A stretch of 64,000 bases of DNA from a virus. The DNA lies in the IMG/VR virus record IMGVR_UViG_3300042564_002756, positions 62,001 to 126,000 of that record; one strand, given 5' to 3'. Shown in pieces: positions 30,317 through 37,489 of this stretch. The stretch's first letter is position 1, and each line of letters begins with the position of its first letter. Made by a program: the position numbers and the translations under genes. The notes below the pieces were generated by a model, which saw only the letters and a list, made by a program, of their open reading frames with translations, was not told where the DNA came from and searched no databases.

Positions 30317-30714
30317 GTAATCCTTTTGCCTTCATTCACTCGGCGCTGATATTCTTCTTCGGAACCAGGATATCTCCAACCCCAAATTGCAACAAGTAAC
30401 ATAAAAATACCAGAACCAAGAATAGCAGCAATATTACCAGTAGTAAACCACATAATGATAAGTGAAGAGGTCATTGTTGCAATCATGAAATATTTGAATT
30501 TAGTAGGGAAAATTTTCTTCTCTTGCCAACCAATAAGGAATGGGCCGAAAATCTTATGTGAATATATCCACTTATGCATACGGTCACTCGATTTAGCAAA
30601 GCAAAAGGCTGCTCCAACCGCTGGTGTACTCCAAGGAATACCTGGGAGCACCACACCAGCATATGCAACAGCCAATAAAAATATTCCTAAACTAAACCAC
30701 AGTATCTTTTTCAT
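30304..30714 (-). CDS. DUF454 (YbaN-like) inner membrane protein, 136 aa
   Basis: Hallmark segment GVVLPGIPWSTPAVGAAFCFAKSSDRMHKW...FGPFLIGWQEKK, with hydrophobic spans at about 4-24 and 80-115. This family is common in bacteria but its function is unknown; its presence in a phage suggests acquisition from a host. Overlaps both neighbours. Confidence 0.85.
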   Translation of the reverse strand: MKKILWFSLGIFLLAVAYAGVVLPGIPWSTPAVGAAFCFAKSSDRMHKWIYSHKIFGPFLIGWQEKKIFPTKFKYFMIATMTSSLIIMWFTTGNIAAILGSGIFMLLVAIWGWRYPGSEEEYQRRVNEGKRITWLK

Positions 30715-30937
30715 TTTTCTCTTTCCGGCAATATGAACATTCTATATAACTTTTCATATCACTCATGTTAAACACGTGGTGGTATTGGTGATTTCCAAAT
30801 AAACAGTTAATCCAGCCTTTGAAGAATCTGTAATAACCTTTGATACCACCACCGTGTGCGGTTGCCATTAGATGTATATTTATCCAATGTCCGCCATACC
30901 ATACAAACACTCGTTTATGTTTAAAGAGAATTTTCAA
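30692..30937 (-). CDS. Hypothetical protein, 81 aa, TTG start
   Basis: Start at the TTG at 30937, which overlaps the upstream stop (TTGA); a TTG two codons earlier and an ATG at residue 24 are alternatives, and none has a strong ribosome site. His/Trp-rich, with CSYC near the C-terminus. Function unknown. Confidence 0.6.
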   Translation of the reverse strand: MKILFKHKRVFVWYGGHWINIHLMATAHGGGIKGYYRFFKGWINCLFGNHQYHHVFNMSDMKSYIECSYCRKEKNEKDTVV

Positions 30938-31746
30938 GTCCAAAGACTATTTCTGTTTTTAATCAAACGTATCAGCATTTCGGTATCTTCTGCTTCATAT
31001 GCAGCCTCAATCTCTCGATTTTTGTCAAGAATCTTTCTAGTCTCTACGTGATCTTCCTCTGGATCATCATGCATGAAACCAATTCCGCGCACACGTTTAC
31101 TTTTGCAATGTGCAGACCAACCGCTTAGATCATAAGGGTCTGGGCGGTTAGGATACACCTCTGTCCACCATTTATAAAGTGCAATGATTTCTGTTGCTAC
31201 TAGAGCTTGAGCAGTAGGCTTTACTTCGTGCTTTTTATCTTCATCGAGCCACTCTTCATCTGTAAGACTAGTTTCCCACTCGAGGTGTTGAAGCCCAGCT
31301 TCAGGACTACGCCAGGTTCGAGTTCGCCAGCGACCTACCTGCCACCACTTCATACCTTTTTGTTTTTCTTCACTCCAGCGATAGTTGCTGTAAGCCTTTT
31401 CAATCTCGACAAAATCCGCAAGTTCGTCAAAGAGACATATAAGAATTCGACTATCAAAATCACGATACTGCCCGGGTTTGATGTGTTTAGGGTGAGATAC
31501 AAGAGCATGACTCTGGTCCACCCAACGATTCACAACGTAGTACTTTAAACTATAAACGCGGTCGGGAACCCATGTAATAATATTCTGGATATAATCTATT
31601 AATTCATCAGCAATCCAATAACGAATAGGATACTTACTTTTAGCATCAGACTCCCAGTCTTCCCAACCTTTCGCACTAAGCACAAGTGGTTTACCAGTAC
31701 CTCGAATGATATTCGCAATTTTGCTACACGACCAGTAGTTCTTCAT
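30934..31746 (-). CDS. Conserved phage protein, 270 aa
   Basis: Soluble, Trp- and Tyr-rich protein (MKNYWSCSKIANIIRGTGKP...) with several long helices and a C-terminal VRGIGFMHDDPEEDHVETRK. Resembles uncharacterised proteins of other large phages, but I can name no domain. First gene behind the promoter at 31771-31799, with AAGGAGATTAG before the ATG. Confidence 0.75.
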   Translation of the reverse strand: MKNYWSCSKIANIIRGTGKPLVLSAKGWEDWESDAKSKYPIRYWIADELIDYIQNIITWVPDRVYSLKYYVVNRWVDQSHALVSHPKHIKPGQYRDFDSRILICLFDELADFVEIEKAYSNYRWSEEKQKGMKWWQVGRWRTRTWRSPEAGLQHLEWETSLTDEEWLDEDKKHEVKPTAQALVATEIIALYKWWTEVYPNRPDPYDLSGWSAHCKSKRVRGIGFMHDDPEEDHVETRKILDKNREIEAAYEAEDTEMLIRLIKNRNSLWT

Positions 31747-31770
31747 GATCTAATCTCCTTGAGTAATTAC

Positions 31771-31799
31771 TTTATATCATCAATTAGTAGGTTTGTCAA
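31771..31799 (-). promoter_or_regulatory. sigma70-type promoter
   Basis: TTGACA (31799-31794), 17-base spacer, TATAAA (31776-31771). The upstream gene ends inside the spacer. Confidence 0.75.
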
Positions 31800-32133
31800 C
31801 ATTTTGTTTGGACTTAAATAACTTTATATCATTGATAGCACTCTTGAGTGTTTCTGCATAGTTGAGTGCAGTCTGTTCATTCATCACGATGGTTGTTTCC
31901 ATTTCAGCATGCCCTTTAGTAAGGATTTGCCAAATTTGTTTCCAACGATTATTTTCCCACCACTTTGTGTGATTTTTCACATAAACATGAACCTGAATAC
32001 CGCATTCATCTGCTTCAATATTTACTTCATGAGAACAATCTTCATTTCCACAATCACAGCGAATGTGGTACCACTTACTATCACCCCATTCAGATGTTTT
32101 TAAGATACCTTCAGCTGGTTTTTGTACTCGCAT
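31780..32133 (-). CDS. Hypothetical protein, 117 aa
   Basis: N-terminal half carries RCDCGNEDCSHEV, a probable zinc site; the C-terminal half is helical. TAATG junction with the upstream gene. No function recognised. Confidence 0.7.
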   Translation of the reverse strand: MRVQKPAEGILKTSEWGDSKWYHIRCDCGNEDCSHEVNIEADECGIQVHVYVKNHTKWWENNRWKQIWQILTKGHAEMETTIVMNEQTALNYAETLKSAINDIKLFKSKQNVDKPTN

Positions 32134-32426
32134 TATCCGTGCCTCTCCATTGTATCAATAAGTATATCTACATTATCTTCTAAATCTTTTTTGCCGGTTC
32201 CGCGGACCTTATCTAGGTTCTTCATAATACAAAGATCACAAATAGCCAAGTCAAGATACTCACCGGTTCCCATTGGATCAAATATCGAAGACCCGTAGTG
32301 CCCATATGTACGAAAATGAAGACCACCCATAGGATGAACTTCAACTATCTTGTCTTTCATATCATATTCGAGATTATCAAGTTCTTCTCCACATGCAATA
32401 CAATCAATTTTGGTTTCAGTTTTCAT
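32133..32426 (-). CDS. Zinc-binding hypothetical protein, 97 aa
   Basis: CIACGEEL near residue 9 and ICDLCI near residue 63 make a split four-Cys zinc site. Gly/His-rich middle (PMGGLHFRTYGHYGS). ATGA overlap upstream, TAATG downstream. Confidence 0.7.
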   Translation of the reverse strand: MKTETKIDCIACGEELDNLEYDMKDKIVEVHPMGGLHFRTYGHYGSSIFDPMGTGEYLDLAICDLCIMKNLDKVRGTGKKDLEDNVDILIDTMERHG

Positions 32427-32611
32427 TGTCCCTCAATCAGTTCCCAGCGAGCATCAATTGTTAATTCATTGTGATAATTAGTTGTAATAATTTTTTGGTA
32501 TAGTTTGCCGTTGATAAACCTTAGTTCATTAGTTTTTTGTTCGCCGAGGATAAATTCCCCAGCATCATCAGCAATTATAATGTCTCCATCATAGATATTA
32601 TCTTCTTCCAT
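32423..32611 (-). CDS. Hypothetical protein, 62 aa
   Basis: Acidic, beta-like (MEEDNIYDGDIIIADDAGEF). TAATG and ATGA junctions at its ends. No function recognised. Confidence 0.65.
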   Translation of the reverse strand: MEEDNIYDGDIIIADDAGEFILGEQKTNELRFINGKLYQKIITTNYHNELTIDARWELIEGQ

Positions 32612-32775
32612 TACTGTGTTTCCTTAACTTCTTGCATTCGTTTATAGTGTTCATATGACTTTACAAGAAATTCAAAACGTTTTGGATACTGAAATGGATT
32701 TGGAATGTTTTCTACACCATAATGCTCTATAAATTCTTCAATAAATGCATCATCTCTGTTCACCGAATAAGTCAT
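32611..32775 (-). CDS. Hypothetical protein, 54 aa
   Basis: Begins MTYSVNRDDAFIEEFIEHYG; fills the gap between neighbours, overlapping the upstream gene by 26 bases and the next by one (TAATG). AAAAGGACATTT precedes the ATG. Helical and charged. Confidence 0.65.
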   Translation of the reverse strand: MTYSVNRDDAFIEEFIEHYGVENIPNPFQYPKRFEFLVKSYEHYKRMQEVKETQ

Positions 32776-33025
32776 AAATGTCCTTTTTTAATCTTTTAGC
32801 ATATGGTGTTAACATTTCTTCATCTTCTAAAATATAATCTTTGATGAGAAACTTAAGATAGTTTTGAAGTTCTTTCATATAGTTTGGAGTATCAGAAACT
32901 ATCACTCGTTCTATGAAACCTGAAGGATACCTAAGTCCGAATACCTGGTATTCACATGATCGCTTAATACGAAAGAATGGAAAATACTGTGTTGAGTAAA
33001 GTTTTCCTTCGTATTCTACTTGCAT
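32750..33025 (-). CDS. Hypothetical protein, 91 aa
   Basis: Begins MQVEYEGKLYSTQYFPFFRIKRS; starts immediately after the upstream stop. Basic and helical C-terminus. No function recognised. Confidence 0.7.
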   Translation of the reverse strand: MQVEYEGKLYSTQYFPFFRIKRSCEYQVFGLRYPSGFIERVIVSDTPNYMKELQNYLKFLIKDYILEDEEMLTPYAKRLKKDIYDLFGEQR

Positions 33026-33343
33026 TTAATCCCAGACTTGTGATACTCGATACGAATATTTATTATACTTTTCTTGTTTTGGGTCTGACCATTCAAGAGT
33101 ATTTTTATCAGCAACTTGTGAAAGTTTAATTGCTTGATCAGATGTTGCAGCTTCGACTGTTAGGACTGCAGTCCTATATGAAGTTGCAATATCTTGAACT
33201 TCTACTGAATACTTACGGAGAGGCTTTCCTTTTGTCTGCTTTTTAATACCAGTTACCATTTCTTTAAATTTGCCATAAGGCAAATCTTGCCATTCTTGAA
33301 CTTTTTCGGGAGTTGGTTTTCCAAGAATACCCCATGAATTCAT
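33026..33343 (-). CDS. Hypothetical protein, 105 aa
   Basis: Begins MNSWGILGKPTPEKVQEWQ; second half beta-rich (KYSVEVQDIATSYRTAVLTVEAATSDQAI) like a small SH3 or DUF domain. ATGA overlap with the upstream gene. Confidence 0.7.
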   Translation of the reverse strand: MNSWGILGKPTPEKVQEWQDLPYGKFKEMVTGIKKQTKGKPLRKYSVEVQDIATSYRTAVLTVEAATSDQAIKLSQVADKNTLEWSDPKQEKYNKYSYRVSQVWD

Positions 33344-33486
33344 TTTCTAGTCTCCTGTTCTTTTCTAAAATCACAATATAGTTCAAAGATTAGATATGGT
33401 ATGAATACAAGTATGCTACCTACAAAAAGCATTGCTGTAAGATAATCAGCAATTAAGAAACATACAATGTAATCATACCATTTCAT
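33340..33486 (-). CDS. Small membrane protein, 48 aa
   Basis: Start at 33486 (MKWYDYIVCFLIADY) with AGGATG upstream, just after the stop of the SleB-type gene. One long hydrophobic region (about residues 6-36), then a charged tail. Could be a lysis-related or superinfection membrane peptide, but this is a guess. Confidence 0.65.
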   Translation of the reverse strand: MKWYDYIVCFLIADYLTAMLFVGSILVFIPYLIFELYCDFRKEQETRK

Positions 33487-33490
33487 TTTG

Positions 33491-33952
33491 TTACATCCTA
33501 TAGAAAGTGTGTTCACCAATAGTTCCAACCTTGGTGAATTTTCTTGCCCACCTTGGCAATCTTTTTATGTCATGTTTATTAATAAAGTGTGTCGCTAAGT
33601 GACTATATGATGTAACATTTTCATCTAATAGTTCTTTTGCAATTGACGAAGCTTGTTCCCAAGCTTCGTGTTCACTAGGTGTTTTATTCTTTCTAGAACA
33701 AGTCCAAGCAAATTGGCAACCTTGATATACTACAGCGCATATAGTGTCAGGATAATGCAGTGAAGCAACACGATTGATGGTGACTTCACCAACCATTCTC
33801 ATTCCTTTTTCTGATTCTCCGCGTGCCTCGTGATAGATATTTAAAGCGAGTGCTTGCAATTCTGCCCGTTCATCGCAATTTCCGGCGACGGCAGCAGTAC
33901 TCATCAAAGATAAAGCAATACATACAGTCGCCACAAATGTGAATAATCTCAT
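33491..33952 (-). CDS. SleB-type cell wall hydrolase, secreted, 153 aa
   Basis: Signal peptide at residues 1-23 (ending AAVAG) followed by the Hydrolase_2/SleB core: ALNIYHEARGES (catalytic Glu), MVGEVTINRV, YPDTICAVVYQ and QFAWT. This family cuts peptidoglycan, usually as a lytic transglycosylase. Export by Sec to the periplasm is expected because of the signal. It is in the early region, far from the GH19 endolysin, so it may loosen the wall rather than lyse the cell. Confidence 0.88.
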   Translation of the reverse strand: MRLFTFVATVCIALSLMSTAAVAGNCDERAELQALALNIYHEARGESEKGMRMVGEVTINRVASLHYPDTICAVVYQGCQFAWTCSRKNKTPSEHEAWEQASSIAKELLDENVTSYSHLATHFINKHDIKRLPRWARKFTKVGTIGEHTFYRM

Positions 33953-33981
33953 TTGTAGTCCCTTTTTGTTTGTTACAGATA

Positions 33982-34010
33982 GAGCAAAGGGAGCATAAGC
34001 CCCCTTTGAA
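33982..34010 (-). terminator. Hairpin, possible terminator
   Basis: CAAAGGGGGC and GCTCCCTTTG pair around a short TTAT loop with one mismatch, 9 bases after the stop of the 71-aa gene. No T-run follows, so it may be a processing or stability hairpin instead. Confidence 0.5.
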
Positions 34011-34017
34011 GTTTTAT

Positions 34018-34233
34018 TTATTTACGAGTGATACCCCGAGATCCTTCAAAGAAGTGGCGTTCAAGAACTCGATTGTTCTTTCGAGAGAACTTGATATTCT
34101 TGATATTATCACCAAGGATGATTTCATCTTGAGTTCGTGAAACAATGACAAAGTCAGATGAAAATTCTTTAAGAACAGATTTCATCAATGCATCACCGCC
34201 GATACGAGTCACTTCAATAGCATATTTGTTCAT
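34018..34233 (-). CDS. Hypothetical protein, 71 aa
   Basis: The ATG at 34233 lies 6 bases after AAAGGAACC; the frame extends to a GTG at 34248 inside the leader hairpin. Begins MNKYAIEVTRIGGDALMK. Basic C-terminus. One-gene unit between a class A promoter and a hairpin. Confidence 0.7.
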   Translation of the reverse strand: MNKYAIEVTRIGGDALMKSVLKEFSSDFVIVSRTQDEIILGDNIKNIKFSRKNNRVLERHFFEGSRGITRK

Positions 34234-34239
34234 TGAGGT

Positions 34240-34288
34240 TCCTTTCACCTTATAGAATCAGTATATACTATTTGAAATGAAATGTCAA
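34240..34288 (-). promoter_or_regulatory. Early promoter, class A, with RBS-loop leader
   Basis: TTGACA (34288-34283), 17-base spacer, TATACT (34265-34260), element TATACTGATTC; the leader pairs AGGT with ACCT around GAAAGGA. Confidence 0.9.
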
Positions 34289-34289
34289 C

Positions 34290-34871
34290 TCATTTGTTTA
34301 GAATAAATGCCCCACGGCGATTTTGTGACCAAGCAGCTTCAGTGGAACCTAGGACAGACGGGCGCTCTTTTCCATAACTAACTGTTTGAATTCTGTTGGC
34401 ATCAATTCCTTTGGAGATAAGACTTGCTTTAAGAGTCGATGCACGCTTCTCTCCTAGATACAAGTTATATTCTCTTGTTCCACGTTCGTCCGCATGCCCT
34501 TCGATGGTTACCACATATGCAGGATAGTCTTTCATAAACTTTGCTACGTCATCAATAAGCCAATTACTCTCAACATTAGCAGTATCTGCGCTATAATTAA
34601 AAAATGCGCGAGTATGTCCAATTTTATCTTTGCGAGTCATTTCATCAACTATTGATTTTAATTCAACAACTTGGTTTTCTAAAACTTCAAAATTTGTCTG
34701 AAGTTCGGATTTATGATCTGTAATAGTATTAGTTAGTTGTGTCACTGCATCAGTAATCTGATCATTGATATAAGTTTTAATATCTTCTGCCGGTGCAGTA
34801 ATAGGGGTCGTAGTTTGTGCAAATGCAGCCGTACCTAGTAACATAGCAGCAATTAGTGTAAGTTTTTTCAT
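34290..34871 (-). CDS. Pal-like OmpA-domain protein, secreted, 193 aa
   Basis: Signal peptide MKKLTLIAAMLLGTAAFA (1-18), a helical linker (about 30-85, probably a coiled coil), then an OmpA/Pal peptidoglycan-binding domain: VVTIEGHADERGTREYN, LGEKRASTLKASLISKG, VSYGKERPSV and WSQNRRGAFIL. The Asp and Arg that hold meso-diaminopimelate in Pal are present. Unlike Pal it has no lipobox Cys, so it should be soluble in the periplasm. It most resembles alphaproteobacterial Pal. It could compete with host Pal for TolB or the wall. Start at 34871 has GGAG seven bases upstream. Confidence 0.9.
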   Translation of the reverse strand: MKKLTLIAAMLLGTAAFAQTTTPITAPAEDIKTYINDQITDAVTQLTNTITDHKSELQTNFEVLENQVVELKSIVDEMTRKDKIGHTRAFFNYSADTANVESNWLIDDVAKFMKDYPAYVVTIEGHADERGTREYNLYLGEKRASTLKASLISKGIDANRIQTVSYGKERPSVLGSTEAAWSQNRRGAFILNK

Positions 34872-34907
34872 TTTATTCTCCATTATAAATTAAATTCTGA
34901 TATTTGT

Positions 34908-35633
34908 TTATTTCCACCATTTCTCGCCTTTAGACTTTGATTCCCAGAAATGATCAATAATTTGATTGCAGATAAAAATACCTTCTTTGTTTAGATATCT
35001 ATCACATATTGAAATACTTAAACCGATCTGCTCGTCTAGTTTATTCCCATATCTAAGTTCTGGATCTTTTCCGTCATTTAACCTATCAACAATCCAAAGT
35101 GCTTTTCTGCAAATTTCTTTTCTATCTAGTTTTGGTATGTATATAACGCCAGTATTATACATGATGTATGATGTATTAAAGTCAATATCAACTTCATACC
35201 ATGGTAAAGATGGAAGAATTTTATCCAAATTACGGAATTGCGTAATATAATATTCGGCAGACCATAAAATTGGATTATTTCCCCAGATAGAATTATCTAT
35301 ATGTGATTTAAATGCCGTATCAACATCTAATAGTACAACATCTTCACTATCTGAGAAGTCCATTAAAATAAAGATCTTTTCGATCAAGATTCTAATCAGA
35401 CCAGTAAAAGGTCTGCGGGACGTGATAATTTTAGAGATATATCCATTTTCTTGACAATACGTCTGGATTTCTAAATCTGAGAAAGAGTGATAAATGTATA
35501 TAGCAGGATTTACTGTATACATTTTCAAGCATTCTATTGACTTCTTTAATTGCTCGAAGAAGTCAACTTTATCTTGCGCATTTTTGTACTCGTTAATATA
35601 AAGATATGCAAAATTCAAATTAATACTCAGCAA
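34908..35633 (-). CDS. Putative glycosyltransferase, 241 aa
   Basis: A DxD-like motif VVLLDVDTAFKS (about 98-109) and the surrounding pattern (IYHSF...PILWSAEYY...NTGVIYIPK...EQIGLS) are those of a GT-A-type sugar transferase. No membrane segment. Low GC and Ile-rich compared with neighbours. It is away from the main sugar cluster at 58.5-64 kb. Donor and acceptor unknown. Confidence 0.7.
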   Translation of the reverse strand: MLSINLNFAYLYINEYKNAQDKVDFFEQLKKSIECLKMYTVNPAIYIYHSFSDLEIQTYCQENGYISKIITSRRPFTGLIRILIEKIFILMDFSDSEDVVLLDVDTAFKSHIDNSIWGNNPILWSAEYYITQFRNLDKILPSLPWYEVDIDFNTSYIMYNTGVIYIPKLDRKEICRKALWIVDRLNDGKDPELRYGNKLDEQIGLSISICDRYLNKEGIFICNQIIDHFWESKSKGEKWWK

Positions 35634-35820
35634 CTGCTGTAAAGTTATCCATTGTCATGCCACTTTTAAAATTTTGAAAACGACGGATAGTGTGGCGCCC
35701 TTTAAACGCCACACCAATCTCGGTATCATGCCTGTATGGATGCACCTTGTGACCACTCCCACGGCCATTTGTAGTAATAGTATAAAGCAGTCCGTTTTTC
35801 TTGTAGCGGAACAGTGTCAT
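35620..35820 (-). CDS. Hypothetical basic protein, 66 aa
   Basis: GGAGCTTGATC precedes the ATG at 35820. Basic, Arg/His-rich (GRGSGHKVHPYRHDTEIG). Overlaps the glycosyltransferase start by 14 bases. No function recognised. Confidence 0.7.
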   Translation of the reverse strand: MTLFRYKKNGLLYTITTNGRGSGHKVHPYRHDTEIGVAFKGRHTIRRFQNFKSGMTMDNFTAVAEY

Positions 35821-35822
35821 GA

Positions 35823-36167
35823 TCAAGCTCCTAGATTATATTTGCCGATATTGACAAAACCGAAGTTGTCAACGATGTAACAATCACCGTCCTTGACAAA
35901 GATATCACCGACAGATCCACTCGAACCACGAGCAAGCCGCCGAACCAATCCATCTTCCCAGAGGTTTGTCGATTCAAATGCTTGATCTAGGTCATCAGTA
36001 TCAACTTCATAAGTTGCATCGTAATACTCTACAAAGTCTTCATTCCACTTACGAGCACCGAGCATCATATCTGCACGAGCAACTGCTTTAGGAACTGCGT
36101 CCCAACCTCGTGCATTGACAGCGATAATGTCAGAATCACTCAGTCGGATTTGGTAAATAGTGATCAT
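35823..36167 (-). CDS. Hypothetical protein, 114 aa
   Basis: Begins MITIYQIRLSDSDIIAVNARGW, behind the promoter at 36199-36227 with AGAGGAACC before the ATG. Acidic middle, Gly-rich end. First gene of the unit leading to the glycosyltransferase and Pal genes. Confidence 0.75.
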   Translation of the reverse strand: MITIYQIRLSDSDIIAVNARGWDAVPKAVARADMMLGARKWNEDFVEYYDATYEVDTDDLDQAFESTNLWEDGLVRRLARGSSGSVGDIFVKDGDCYIVDNFGFVNIGKYNLGA

Positions 36168-36172
36168 GTTAG

Positions 36173-36227
36173 GTTCCTCTGTGTTACCTTATAGAATCAG
36201 TATAAACTATTTAAAAGCATTTGTCAA
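36173..36227 (-). promoter_or_regulatory. Early promoter, class A, with RBS-loop leader
   Basis: TTGACA (36227-36222), 17-base spacer, TATACT (36204-36199), element TATACTGATTC. AGGT and ACCT flank the ribosome site in the leader. The -35 overlaps the stop of the 53-aa gene. Confidence 0.9.
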
Positions 36228-36385
36228 CCCACCAAAGATACTTTTTTCAACTCATCCAACTTTTTACAGACTTCATCCACTTGTTTCCAATCTTGAGCAT
36301 TTTTAGCGGTTACCAATGCAAGAATTAGATCAAGTTTGGTATTTACACGATCAAGAGCAACATTCACATCACGGAAGTTTTTCAT
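36224..36385 (-). CDS. Small helical protein, 53 aa
   Basis: GGAGACACC precedes the ATG, and the promoter at 36414-36442 stands upstream. All-helical heptad-like sequence (MKNFRDVNVALDRVNTKLDL..., CKKLDELKKVS), probably a short coiled coil. Confidence 0.7.
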   Translation of the reverse strand: MKNFRDVNVALDRVNTKLDLILALVTAKNAQDWKQVDEVCKKLDELKKVSLVG

Positions 36386-36413
36386 GGTGTCTCCTTTTAT
36401 TCATTACGGTACC

Positions 36414-36442
36414 ATTATATACCGATTCTTTACATTTGTAAA
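36414..36442 (-). promoter_or_regulatory. Early promoter, class B
   Basis: TTTACA (36442-36437), 17-base spacer ending GAATCGGTA, TATAAT (36419-36414). One base of the element differs (CGG for CAG). Follows the nrdA terminator directly. Confidence 0.8.
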
Positions 36443-36446
36443 TAGA

Positions 36447-36468
36447 AAAGAGGCCCGAAGGCCTCTTT
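36447..36468 (-). terminator. Rho-independent terminator after nrdA
   Basis: Stem AAGAGGCC/GGCCTCTT with a TTCG-type loop read on the minus strand, ending in T-rich sequence. Ends the nucleotide-metabolism unit. Confidence 0.88.
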
Positions 36469-36469
36469 C

Positions 36470-37489
36470 TTAAGCTTCACATGCAGCGCACCCAGCGGCT
36501 GTTACTCTTTTTCTGGTCAATGCTTGGGCGGCCGACATTGAGTAACTGTAATACAAGCTCTTGACACCCATTTCCCATGCATATAGATAAAGTGCATTTA
36601 TTTCTTTTACAGGCATATCTGGATCAACCATCAAGTTCAAACTTTGACCTTGGTCAATGTATTGTTGACGAACACCAGCGTGATCAATAATAGTGTAAGG
36701 GTTAATTTCAGCAAAGGTCTTGAATACTTCTTTTTCATTTGGAGACAAGAAGTCTAGATGTTGGATTGAACCATCTGCATTTTTAATTGTTTCCCATACC
36801 TCTGTTGTGTTTTTACCTTTTTCTTCTAGCAATTCCTGAAGGTAAGGATTTTTAATAGTCACTTTCATCTTTGCAAGATCTTTGACATAGCAATTAGAGA
36901 ACTCAGGCTCGATAGACTGACTTACCTGTCCTAGAATAAAACTACTAGATTTAGTAGGTGCAATTGCCATGGTTGTAGTATTACGCATACCATAACCCTT
37001 AAGTAATGGTGGTTCACCTAGTTTTATTGCAAGTTCACGTGATGCAGCGTGTGAACGTTCCTGTAATGTTTTTGCAATTTCCATGTTCTTCTTTGCTGCT
37101 TCTTTAGATTCAAAACCAATCATATTAGATTGAAGATATGAATGCCAACCAAGAATACCAACACCGATTGCACGATGATTAATTGCAAATTCACGTGCAC
37201 GCTTCAGATATTCTTGACCTTCAGCTTTACGGATAAACTCTTCACAAACTGTATCAAGGAACATTGTCATAACTTCGATAGCGTCTGTTTCAATAATCTC
37301 ATCCCAGTGAAGAGCATTAATTGATGAAAGGACACAAGTAAAAGTTTCAGTGACAGACGACGGAAGTGCAATTTCGATACAATTATGTACCAATATATCG
37401 TTGGCAAAAAAAGATGATGTTTCCGGAACTGTTATATCGTACACGGGTATTTCTTCATCATAATCAATGTATTCTATTCTTATACCCAA
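36470..37489 (-). CDS. nrdA: Split NrdA, C-terminal half: intein-C plus ribonucleotide reductase large subunit
   Basis: 339 aa. Residues 1-36 are the C-terminal part of a split intein (VPETSSFFANDILVHN, ending His-Asn), followed by the C-extein starting CIEIALPSS. That Cys matches the thiyl-radical Cys439 of E. coli NrdA (Asn-x-Cys-x-Glu). The C-extein holds the second redox Cys (ETFTCVLSS), the Tyr-Tyr pair (LYYSYS) and the C-terminal CAAC. After trans-splicing with the 38399-39487 product, the mature subunit should have about 560 residues. Start is a TTG with AAGGAAAC upstream, overlapping the endonuclease gene by ten bases. Confidence 0.93.
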   Translation of the reverse strand: MGIRIEYIDYDEEIPVYDITVPETSSFFANDILVHNCIEIALPSSVTETFTCVLSSINALHWDEIIETDAIEVMTMFLDTVCEEFIRKAEGQEYLKRAREFAINHRAIGVGILGWHSYLQSNMIGFESKEAAKKNMEIAKTLQERSHAASRELAIKLGEPPLLKGYGMRNTTTMAIAPTKSSSFILGQVSQSIEPEFSNCYVKDLAKMKVTIKNPYLQELLEEKGKNTTEVWETIKNADGSIQHLDFLSPNEKEVFKTFAEINPYTIIDHAGVRQQYIDQGQSLNLMVDPDMPVKEINALYLYAWEMGVKSLYYSYSMSAAQALTRKRVTAAGCAACEA

